Positions 1 through 12,400 of a stretch of DNA of 64,000 bases are shown one piece after another. This DNA comes from Pholis gunnellus (Eukaryota > Chordata > Actinopteri > Perciformes > Pholidae): the NCBI GenBank assembly GCA_910591455.2, contig OU342804.1, forward strand, positions 14,799,133 to 14,863,132, in the 5' to 3' direction. Numbering within the stretch: position 1 is the stretch's first letter; each line of letters starts with the position of its first letter. Both the position numbers and the translations under genes were made by a program. The notes below the pieces were generated by a model that was not told the DNA's origin, searched no databases, and was given only the letters and a program-made list of their open reading frames with translations.

Positions 1-409
1 AAAATATGTCGATGTTATTCACCTGTTTCAGAAAACTGTGATTACTCAACCCCTTAGAAAATACTGGTGGCATCATGCAAGCTCTGATTTGTAGCATGAG
101 ATCATTTCATCCTTTGTTCATTTTGAGACAATTCACTAATTCAACAAGAAGCCATACCCTTTAGGACGTAACAATGTTAAAGGAGAGCAATGCTCAATCA
201 GTGGAGTACGCTTTTAAGACGTCGCTCAATCCTACTGCCATTCATACAAGTTGTATTACATGATTACTGTAGTAGAAATGTCACAACTGTCACTTTTAAA
301 ACTCAATCAGAGGAAGACAAAGGGAGACATGAGAGGCAAGTTTTATTTCCGTCCATCCCTCAACCCCAACTCCCCATCTGCAGCCCATCAAGCTATCTTG
401 AAATCTTAC

Positions 410-488
410 CTGGTGATTTCCTCTTTTAGGGCAGCTGGGTCAGGCGGGTAAAACTTGACACGCAAACACATGGTGAATGGAGGCTGGG
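410..488 (-). CDS. frmd5: frmd5 coding exon 4 (last exon inside the window)
   Basis: This 79-bp exon runs from acceptor CTCTCCAG to donor GTAAGA. It encodes QPPFTMCLRVKFYPPDPAAL and then KEEIT plus two bases of an Arg codon, the end of the F1 lobe leading into F2. Intron 3 is only 158 bp (489-646). Bases 1-409 are the start of intron 4, in which I see no further feature. Confidence 0.94.
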
Positions 489-3400
489 CTGGAGAGAAAG
501 ACAAATATGTCAAATCTATTGTCATGTTTCTAATGTTGTTGGCATGTTTGGTGTGTTCTTCTTTTTCTTTTATAATTAGCACATATTTTCTTGAGGGTTT
601 ATTATTTAACCAACTAATCAACTAATTATAATCATTAAATACTTACATTTAATTTGTTTGGCAATTGACTTTGTAAACTCCAACCAATGCTGAAAGGGAG
701 AGAAAGAGAGGTAACGACCTGCACTTCGGACACTGAATGCTTGGCGTCTAAACTGTCAGTCTGAAATCTGATTGCTCAGCAGCTGAACATGATGACTTGT
801 AATCTATAGCTGGAAGGCGCGTTAGAATAACTATCATCTCCTTGCCTTCTGTTTATTTAGACCCCTTACAACACAGTCTCCATGCAGTCAGTGAGATGAT
901 GACACGCTGACAATAATGGAGCACTGCGTTCACAATACAGTAACTGTAAAACACAATGATGAACACCATTCTTCAAATGTCTCTCAGCTAAAATACAAAG
1001 ATAAAGTCCAAAGTGGATACCACATTCCAGCCCTGAAAGCATTTGCACTCCCATCCATAGTTCAAAAGTACAACGATTAACAAATACTCGGTCCAAGCAC
1101 TGAAAATTCACCAAGGACGATGTTAATGTCTGTGATTGATATTCATCTCAATCAAAGGTGGTTGGCCTTCGGCCAGTTTGCATAATTGACCAGCAGGCCT
1201 ACATACCTGTCCTGAATATTTATGTAGAGGAGAAAAAAAGACTCATTAGATCAGTAAGGTAACAATATATACTAAAGCATCCGTCTCTCCCTGAGACACT
1301 TAATTGGTCTACAGACTCAAAAAGGTAGCGTAGAGATAGTCAAGACTGACTGTGAAAATGTGACCATAGAGGGTTTCTTATCCTTGCATCAGCTTCACAG
1401 GGTTTCCTTGGACCTTTTAAGATTTACATTTGAATTGTTATCAGCCTCAAATTCAAGTCTTGCCTGTTAAACACATCGCTGTATTACCTTTGACAACAGA
1501 AAATGTTTTTTTACGAGATAAGGGATTTGCTCTGCAAACTTGGGTGAACTAGTTTTTAAGGGGTCAAATTACTCAAAATCATTTCAGCTACTTCAGATGA
1601 AAGAATGACACGAGTGAGAAGAGAAGAAGATAGAGAGAATGGAAATGAAAGAAAGAAAGAAAGAAAGGAAGAAAGATGGGCAGATGACAGAGAGAAGAAG
1701 GTGAGACTGAACATTCAACTGAATTTAATCCAACTGAAATATGGTTGGGTTTATTATTACAAACTAATACTTACCCTCTGCTTGTCTGGGTCAACATATC
1801 TAATACCAAAGTAGTCTTTCTCCAGCAGGTTGAGATGGTGGCAGATGACGTCGAACAGGTACTGTCCCTTGGCATCCCGCTGAAAGAGAAATAATGAACC
1901 CCAATCAATGGTGCATATACTGTTACTGTATGCCAACAATGCCCAGACGAAGCAGCAAATAACATCACACATTTAAAAAAAAAACTAAAACATATCAATA
2001 GTGTCACATCTTTGGAGCCCCTGAGAAGTCAGAGAAGCCACCAGAAAGTGTTTTAATATTTAACTACCCTCAAGAGACATATATGAGGGCTATCAAATAT
2101 TCATATTGAGGCAGCAGCCACCTGTGAAAGCTTTGAGAGATTTCTGCTGCAGAAAAAGACCTGGAGAAACAGTGAGACAATGTGTAGGCAAAGGATCAGG
2201 TGTGACAGGGAGTAGGAAAGGAAACAGGCCTGCTATCCGGCAGTGTGAGCGGGGCCATAAAGCTGCATCTGCCCCAAGAGACCTATTAAAAACGTATTCT
2301 AATTAAGTCTTTATTTAGATTTAACTGCAACAATAAGGTGCAGGCAAACAAGGCTGCCACTGCATGCATAACAAAACCAGCCATTAGATCACTAGGAATA
2401 TACATAAGTACGGAAAACCTGTCGCTAACATCACTAACCTAAATTTGGGACACGAACACCGGTCTGCAACACCAATCTCTTGGTTGAAAGTCCTGTATTT
2501 TCTTCACCCATCCACCTCCTCACCTCTCTTCCCATACCGGCTTGCGTGACTTTTTTCAGTCTTTATACTATACGTCATCATACTCCTAAGAGCACGTTCT
2601 CTGGGTGTCTAGACTCAGATGGGAATGAAAACGCGCTGTGTTATCCTGCACAAGCTGTTCGGAATACATTTATGGTCAAGTTCAGCCCCTTTTGGAGCTT
2701 ATATTGTAGAAACTTAAGTCACTGATATCGACACAGACACAGATTTCTCCAACTGTGCTACGTTCACTGTCCATATACGCTCTAGCTATCCTTCCTTCAG
2801 TGGCAAAGGACGCTTTAAAATATCCTACAGTACCCTTCAGAGGGCACACTGTGTGACACAAAACTGCACAGTCAGAAAGTCAACGGCAGATATATGAGAA
2901 CGGAAGAGGAAAAGAGAAGAGAAAGACAAAACCAAATAAAGAGAAGGAGAAAACAGAGGGGGGAGGGAGAGAAGAAGCCAGGCCAGTTGACAGTGATTAA
3001 TCTGTCTCAATGCAGCATGCCACAGCACAGCAATCAACAAGAGAGGACAGGAAAACATTGAACGAGTCATGTATGAACCATTTCCAATCCCTGTTGAGAC
3101 ATATCATTTAAGACAATGTGAGAATCTCCATGCTGAAGCCTGTTCACACTTCTGTTTGACTCAATATCAGATCAAAGGGCAGAACAAACACTTTTCAGGT
3201 CGCATGTGGCTTAAAGCGAAAATTCGCCACTTTTTAACAGTATGTTGATGTTCAATCAGAGTAGATCGGAAATGTATTTAATTGAAGTATTGCATAGTTC
3301 AGTGCTTACTATATTGACAGAGAAAGCTGAGTTCTCCTGCTCACGAAGATGCAGTACCTACATGTACAAGGATGCATTTCACAAGAGCTTCAGATGCTCG

Positions 3401-6400
3401 GAGGGTGCTCGCCTACAATAGCCTGTTGCACGGTTAATGCAGCCACAGCCTCGGCCCCCATCCGCTGCATTTCTTCTGCCATACCCAGGCATAATACGGC
3501 TGAATATCTGAGTCAGCCATAACACTGTGAAATGTATCCTCGTTCATAATATCGTCTGCAATCATGTTATGCCATTTTCTCTGTTGGAAATAGAGCTTGT
3601 TTGCAATACAAGAGAAAAGGGAAGTTGTTTGTGAGCGGCATCTAGAGAGCGCTCCCTGGCTACCCAGAAGTGGAGACGATAGAAACCCAAGCTGAAATAG
3701 CAGACTGTAGTTCTTCCTTGCCTCCAAATATGTCAATTCAAATCAGAACAACAGATTTTGTAGCTGCAAAGTCACCTTTCTCAGTCAATATGTCACGGAG
3801 GAATTTACTGCTTAAATCGACATTTACATTTATTTCTGTTCAACACAGCCACTGACTGAACTCAGTTTTTACTTGTGACTCCAGTTCTTTCGGCTGTTAC
3901 CCTATTTCTCTCTCTCCCTGTACGTTTATGAGGCAGATTCATAAATCCTCAGGAGACATTTTTGCTCAGGTTGAAACATTTTCCACAAGCTTGAGCGAGC
4001 CTTTGTGCCCCCGTGAATTTTCGTTGCGTCTTTTTGTTGCTGGCTCTAAAATAGGGTTTTGCGTTCTGACTGAACACGGTCTTGTTGACAACATTACATA
4101 TATCACACTGTATCTGCTGGTGTCAGCACTTCATTGAAAGCTACAGTATATCACCCATATTAAATAAAATATGAAAGTCCAAGATGTGACGAAAATGACA
4201 CCAACATATTTGTAGAAAATGTCATGGATAAATGATATAATGATAATCCTGCATGAAGATTTGAATAGTGATTAAAGAGATTATATTACATTGAAGCACA
4301 CAAACGAAGCATCAAGGAGGTATAAGCTTTAGTTAAGTCAACCCACAACGAAGCACAACCCAACCTAAACCTTGTCAGGTCTCCTTGTGTCAAGCTAAGC
4401 ACTTGCCAGACCTTTCAAACGATGCACCAGGCTGACCCTCCAACCCTCCAACTCCTCTGTCAGTGTGTCTGTATGTCACTGTCACCACTTACACCCTGAC
4501 TCACCAGGACAGGCCTGCTGACTGGCCCTGCAGCAAAAATAGAAACACACACTTCAATGTGCAGTCGTGCACAAGGAGTCTCCATCCTTCTTGCTCTATT
4601 ATAAATGTCTTTGGTACACCTGTGAAACCTCTAGCTCCACAACATTTTCAGAGCATGTACCTCCCACTCTCTCCATCTGCTGTGCACCGTAGTGAAAACT
4701 AAAGAAATCCAGCAAAAAAGCCTTCCAAATGAATCATGTTGTTACCGCCTGTTTCCTTCTGTGTGCACCAGTGTGTTTGTAAATGCCATGCCTACGTGTT
4801 TGTGTGCTTGTGTGAGGTTCTTGATGATCCACATCCATGTTTGTGGTTATGAAACAATAACAGAGAAGCGGAGCGATTCATCTGAGTCCAACACTTCAGC
4901 AAATAGATGAAAAGGAAATTAATGAAGAATTCAGAACTCTGGTGAAAATGTCCTTACTCAAAAAAACTATGTAATCACACTTTCTACAATGGATTTATCA
5001 GCTGTTACAAACAGATTTTGAATGGTACGACTTAATAAAGAGCTTCTGATCTGGAGTCTTCTAGTGTCTTCTAGTGCAGCGCAGGTAATCGTATTGTCCC
5101 TGGTAATTTACCTGACTCTGCACTCTGATGCAGTTTGTAACGATGAGATCGAACCGCACTCTAACATTGCTCCGTGCTCATTGTCTGGCTCGACTGAACA
5201 GCATTAGAATAAAGCAGCAGTCTCTCTTGCCTATAGGCAGCTGACCAAACACTTATAATGTACATTAGGTGTTGTGTTGCATACTGATGAGACACACTGA
5301 ACTTCAGTGAGCTGACTGAGGCTCCACTGGGACGCAAAGGTGGGCTCTGAGGCAGAAACATTATTGATCTGAAGTTAAGTGTTCTTCAACATCCTTATGA
5401 GGTTTAAACCCAGAGCCAAGCTGCAAAACACTGGTGGCTGCAGAGAGGAAATATGCGTTTGTACATATGTTGCTAGTTAAAGCATTGTTTTATTGTTTTA
5501 GAGTAGATCAACTGCAGATCTTTTGTGCGGTTTGTGGTCATGTGATTTCAGTGTGGGAATTGATTTCCTCACAGTATTCTCTCCATCAGGTTGTTATTGC
5601 TGTGGGGGAAATAATTAGATCCATGCAATCCTAGGATCAAACCCCTTTTATTGCCAAAACATAAGGGAATAAAATAACCTGCTATTAAGATATATGGCTA
5701 TACAGTGAGAACTTATACAACAGGCTTTGCAGTGGGAGTGATTTGTGTTTTATACACAACGCATGGACTTTAAACTATAGAATGCATAGTGAGAAAATTC
5801 TTTATGATACACCCCATTGTGTAAATCTGTAAACTTCATCAACTCATAAATGCAATAAATATGTAATCCATCACTAGGTGTCTTGCATAAATCTTGACAT
5901 TTCAGAAAAGCAAGTGTTAGAGTTTTGTTATGTTGGGACAAAGAAAGAGGCCTGCATGTAAAGTGGATTTGGTTCAAACCACCACACTGGTGCCTCATTG
6001 GACGAGAGCCACGGGAACCCCAGGGTGTCCCTGTGACACAGCTATGACACCACCAAGGCTATATAAACCGGAGCATAACTTAATTCTTCAAGTCCACATT
6101 TGTTGTTTTCTCCACTGCCAGGCGAGAATAAGCTCGCCGGTTAACCCGCCGATAGAGTGGTACAGTCTCCGGTCCTAGAAAAGAAGAAATTCCACCTACA
6201 AGTCTGAAGAACAAATCCTCGCTGTCATACGGAGGATTTGTTTGCCGCTTGACCCTCACTCACCCTGCAGTCACCGGTCCGAAGCAAGAGAAATTCCACC
6301 TTACAAGTCCGAAAGAACACACTAATCGCTAAGAAGCGATCTAAAGTAAGAGGCTTTTGTCTGGGCAGAGATAGGTCATAGTGTGTTTGTAACCTTGTTT

Positions 6401-9400
6401 GTTTTGTTAATGTTAACTGTACTATTTACCTTGTTAAAGTGTATTTTACGGACCGCTGAGTCAGTACTGTGCACAATATGACGTGGGATGTGATCTAAAA
6501 GGGTTAAGGAGGCAATTTTGATTTAATCTCAAATTTAACCAAAGGGTGAAGAGCTAGGGTAGCTTTGCTGCTCCTTCACACAGGAAGGCTCCAGTTGAGA
6601 TGTTCGGGCATTCCTCCTGATACATCCCTGTGAAGTTCAACAACACAAAGATCCAGATCATGCACAGGAGTTGCTAGAGAGATTTTACATCCCATTTGGT
6701 TCATAATTGCCTCGGAATCTTACAGGAGAATTGAAGTATGTGGCTGAGGAGATGGACATCTGCCACTGCAACGCAGTCTGTATAATACTAGTCCTGGCAA
6801 AATGAAGAAAGGTATAGACACTGAAATAGTTGTTGTGGCAGTAGCAGTAGTAAAGGTACTTGCTAGTAGAAACAGCAGTTGTTAGGCATGTGCAGGTAGT
6901 AAAAGTTATACCGGAGTCAGTAGAAATTTGTGTGCGCCTACACTTGCCCATATTCATGTATTTAATATGTTTCTCTTGAGAAATGTGATGTTAAAGTAAT
7001 GATATGGGGGTGCAATGACCAGCCGTGATATTAGCCACGGTGACTCATGGGTAAATGAGATTAGTGCAGGCCTGTCAGTGGGAGAGGAAAGTATTAAACA
7101 AGCAGAGGCCCGTAAGTGCTTTATGGAAGCACGCATAGCGTCTCATCACAGCTATAATAAAAGTGATAAACGGGGAGATGGAAATAACCCAGACTGGGGC
7201 CAAATGATCACTGCGGCCCTTAGTGGAGCAGCAGCATGCCACTCTCTGGGCCTGGACAAGCCTTGCGTCAGATTAATTATTGAGAGGGGTTCCATATCAG
7301 CTTGGGAAACACCACATCAATAAATGATGGTGTCATTTTAAACTAGAGGATGGAAATTGCAACAACTAAGCGAATGGTCCTGAAATGTTTCTGCTTCTGC
7401 GATAGCGTCTGGTAACACTGGTGTTCAATAGTGTTTTCTTTTAGTTTTGTATTTACATACAGCTCTGAGCTCCTGGCTAGCAGGTGATTAAGTCGACGAA
7501 TGCTTTATGGGGGTCTTAAACAACGGCTGCTTCTTTGGGGCTCAACTGCAGTGTTGGTAGTTGGCATATCCCAGTGCCTCACTGCATGATCTTTATGCTG
7601 ATTTTCACCGTTCTCAAAGTTACTGCCTCCGAGGCTGCGAGCAGCAAAGCTTGTAACTGGCTTATTATAATCTGATGATATGGTAATGTGTAGGCTACTT
7701 TCCATACACTGGAGAGCAGGAGCACAGAAGTGGAAGACTGTAGCGGAGGCTCCTGTCAGTCAGCAGCTGAATGGTGTTTGAGGATTTACACTCAACAGGC
7801 CTTCCCTGACAATCTAATAGAAACAATAAATCAGTTATATTTTTTGCCACAATGCCATCTGCAGATCATTATTCAGTGTTTTGCAGGAATGTTGTGCACA
7901 CATTTTTCTTCTCTTCAAAGTAATGAACAGAAGGTCCCAATAACTTGGTGATGAATAGCAGTAGCATGGACTTGAATATCTTGTTGATGTTCACAACAGG
8001 CTGGTTCCAATGGGTCTCTCTCAGTATTTACATAGAAGAGCTGAAATGAACGAACAAATTTGCAGAACGTGCAGGCAAATTCTCTTCATTATTTGGATGT
8101 TGTTTTATCTTACATTTTATTTTAATAATAATTAAGTGACAACTTAGCAGAACAGTTTGTATTTCAGACATACATTTATCGTCGAGTTATATTGTTTTCA
8201 AAAACGTAAAAATGAAAGCCTTCGTACTGGTTATTCTCTGAGGATGACTCATACCACTGCTTATCACTCCTCTCCATGCAACGTCCAAAAACTGGATGAG
8301 ATTGGATCTTTATTTGGCTGCACAGCCATTACTTTACATTTGGCTGCATGCTGGTGATTCATTCTTGCTTCACAGCACGGTGGCACTTATTTAAATTGCT
8401 CAGGATATATTATTATTTAACCTCAACATAACTCCGGAAACAACTCTGGGAGTGAGATAATACTGTAAGAATGTCTGTTTTATGTGCCTGGGCCTTCACA
8501 CGGTAAATGCTTTAACATTTTAGTTTACTTTCAAGGGAAGTACTTTGACTCCCGTTGAGCAGAACTTAAATGCATAAACATTTTAACAAAACATTTCTCT
8601 ATACTTTAGACTGCAACAATTGCCGTCACAGTGGGTGTGAGATTCCAGCTCTGACAATCAAAGTTGTGCACAAAGCTTGCAGATAATAGTTTCTTTCAGG
8701 AATAGTATGATATTTTGGGAAATATGCTTTCATTAACGTTCTTGCTGAGAGTTAGATGAGAAGATTGATACCACTTTCATGTCCGTGCGTTATTAAGCCT
8801 GGAGGTGATTAGCTTAGTTTAGCTTAGCATCACGACTAGACGCAGGGGTAAGCGAACGGATTGGTAAAAAACAATCTATTACATTGTGTTAATCAGTAAG
8901 CTGTAGAAGTGTTGGTTGAAATTGTAATTGTGGACAGAGCCAGGCTTGCCAGGCTCCTGCTTCAGTCTTCACACTGAGCCAGGCTAATCTACCTCTGACT
9001 CTAGCTCCATACTTAGCACACATTTATGAGAGCGATATCTAATCATTTCTAATTCTTTGCAATAAAATGAATATTTGTGATTACTAACAAGTTGACCAAC
9101 TACTTTAAACCTTACTCTTGTTTAAAATAACCATTCAGTCCTCTACTTTGTCTACATAAAGAGTCCCCTTCAGAAAAATACCTCCTCAAACAATACACTA
9201 TTCAGTGTAAAACACCTCTACATAGCGCTTTTAAGTTCACTCACATGCCCCTAAAAACCCCATTAGCTGCAAGACGGAAAGACAGCGATCCTCTTAAAAA
9301 GATGTTCACTGTCAGCAGGCTGCCATCTTATTGCCCTTGGTCTCAGCAACGCTGGGGCTGCGTTCACAATCAGTGCTCAGTTGTGTAAATCCTTTCCCGT

Positions 9401-12400
9401 TTAGACAGCGAGTCAGGCTCCCAGGGGCTCTATTAAAGAGATGCCACAGCGGAGAAGTGGCCCTGAGTGTAAGAGTTATAGGGGCAACCATACTTTGAGT
9501 GCTCACCACTGCTTTAACGCTGTAACCGGTAAGGAAGGCTTTTGGAGAGGAAAGATGAAGAGAGAGGGGCATTGTACTTGTACGGAAAATAAAACAATAA
9601 AATGGAAAAGGAAGGTCAGTGGAAGAGGAAAATTATAAAGGAAAGGTGAAAAAATAATAAAGCAGAAGAGAGAGCAACAGTACAAAAGAAAGACAACAAC
9701 GTGTCTTGTTGTCCCAGTTGAGAAGTCTCTCAGGCTTTTGTGCAGGAAAAGGGCAGTGATGTGCATGACAAAAAAAGAAGCCAAACCACTGAGCACTTGT
9801 TCTCTCCGTCCTTCCTTTAACCCGCCACCTCCAGGGACTGAGCAGGGCACTTACAAAAAGTCCTTGCAGAGTCTTAAAGCTTCAGGTATAACTCTAGCAG
9901 TTTTCAATCTGGATCCCAATTTCTACATTTATTCAGCTTTGCTTTGGGTGCTTCGTGGTGGATGTACAGAAAACATGAGTACCACTTTCAACACAAACAA
10001 TTGCCAGTCATATTCAACTATAGGCCATTGGGCAGCAAGAAGCTTAGTCTTGTGTATTGTCGCCAGACTAATCATCAATATCATGTACACAGACATAAAG
10101 TTTCAAGGTGCTTGCTCATGTAGCTGTTGGTAAACTAAGACTAAGTGATCCAGGGCTCACTATAAGATAAACAAAAAGCATTAGTTTATGATGTGAACAC
10201 ATTTTGAGGAAGCAGCTACAAACAAACCATCAGCGTGTTTCACTTCTACGTCAATAACTATGAAATACCAAGCAAACCAGGAGAATGTTTCAAAGTCAAG
10301 TGGGAGTGCAGCTGAATGTTTGCTCTCTGTAGACAAAGGTAAGAGCTGGATTTCAAAGAAAATCTGCAACAATGCACATTTTCTCTGTAGGCTCTAACCT
10401 TAGTTTTTTAAAAAGCACACACAGCAAGTAAAAAATGCCTTTTATGTTGCAAAATAATGATTAATTTGTTTAACTGCTTCTAGAAGTATATGTGAATACA
10501 GTTTGTCTGAGATAAATAACCTTTTTGAATGTATGAAACACAACTGAACACTGCACTGGAAACGTTTTGGTAACACCAAGGTCAAGCTAGAATTTACAGT
10601 TTCCTCTTTTTTCTGTCACCTACATTTGCATTAAATGTTTTAGCTGTTTATAGTTTTAGCTTTTAGGAATCAAATAAGATCATTTTAAAATACACAACTT
10701 TGAGAGAAATGTACACAGGGATTTTAGCTACAATTAAAAAAACAAAACAAATGTGTAATACAATTGAGTTTAATCATTAGAACTTTAATATCTATTTAAG
10801 TATGTAAATATAATTAAAAGATATTAACTTATTTTTTTCTCATCAGTCTGCTGGCTTCAAGGGCAGGAAAGGTCTCGTTCTGGGAAATCGTAAAGTATAA
10901 TTTCTTGTATATCACAGCTCAACAGTGATGTCATTGTCAGTGGAGTGGAGACTCAGGCCTCAGGAAATTACTGATGGATGATTTTTCTCACATTAAACGA
11001 TTACTGTCATTCTGAAATGAGCCTTTTAAGAAATGAGGGGACACTCTAAATTGGATCCACTAAAGTGTGCCGAAAATCTGGAACATTGCTCCTAATCACA
11101 GGAGACGTTCTGCAAATAGAAATGTAATGTTCTCCACGCTTTCATTTATTAGTCTGAGGTATTCTGCTTGAAACCTTACTTTAGTCAGCAATTCCTATGG
11201 GCTGTGGATCCAGTAGAATAACATCATACCATACCATATTTTGTCATTGTATCAACTGTGTTCCTTCGAATGCAGTTTAAGCATCACGGCAAACACATTT
11301 CTTCAAACCTGCTCCATCTGGTGTCCATACACATCTTTTAGACATGCAACATGCAAGCTCATTACAGCAGAGCTGAGGGCTCACACTCAAATTAAAGTCA
11401 GGTAAACAAGAAATAAACCATCACTCATTTTCAGTTCAATTATATTGACATTATAATATTGTCTTGCATGCATAATGACGGTAGGAGCCTCTGTGATTGT
11501 GACAAATATGAGAAATGTTTACAGCCCAACAAACTAACGTGAACTTTGCAGCCACAGCTTCGGGTATAATTTTGGATCTGTTGTATCATACATGTGTTAA
11601 AATGATATGTTTATTCATAAGTACAGTCATTGATGGTGGTGCATGCAGAGTTTACATGTGTCTGCAGACTGATGGCGCCCTGCTGCTACCATGATTGCCA
11701 ATGTATTGGCCATGAATTTGATGACGCATTAACAGGACACATTCATCTAACTTTTGACCTGATCGCACAGCCGAAGACACTGAGGAGTAGGAAGGTCTTG
11801 CTGCTGGATAATACTGTTTTTTCTGCAGCATATATTATTAAGGACACAACTTGTGCACTTGGCTGGCCCAAGAGGAGAGAGAAACACACCACAGAAGAGG
11901 AGAACAAGGCAGGTGGAAAAAATATACAGCAGAAAGCATTACAATGCAGAAAATCTCTATTTGATCATTATTTCTTCAAACTTGACCCAGACCAGAAGGA
12001 CCAGCGAGAGATGTTTCAATATACAGTATAACAGGTCAGCAGAACACAGGTCAGTGTTCCTGGAAATCGCAAACCAAGAAGAACTAAAAAGGACCAATTA
12101 AAAACCAATCACAATAACTGAAGCAAAACTATAGCCATAGGACAGTGTAAATCTTAAGAGATGTTTAATGAGACAAGTAAAAACCTTTGCTGCTCATAAT
12201 ATTTAATCGAACAGCCGTTAAATAATTTACAATATACTAAATGTATATTATCACAGTCAACACTAGTTTACTAGTTTACAGTACAATGAGTACTAGCCAA
12301 TCAGAGGCAGAGTAGGGCGGGTCTTCACGGAATGTGGGCGGGGAAAGACATCAAGCAAACTACTGTGAATAAAAGGCCAATGGCTGTGAAAGAGGTCATT

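Noticed and set aside
5965..5980. ggttcaaacc resembling a Pol III B box (possible SINE or tRNA)
   Set aside because: No matching A box, no cloverleaf, and no A-rich or repeat tail follows.
9503..9850. 115-codon minus-strand frame with hydrophobic stretch
   Set aside because: The residues come from a T/C-rich tract (FLFHFIVLF type), there is no family motif, splice context or codon pattern, and it overlaps an opposite-strand frame.
11630..12031. 133-codon plus-strand frame
   Set aside because: No domain, low-complexity lysine-rich end, and no splice or promoter support. A chance frame in intron.
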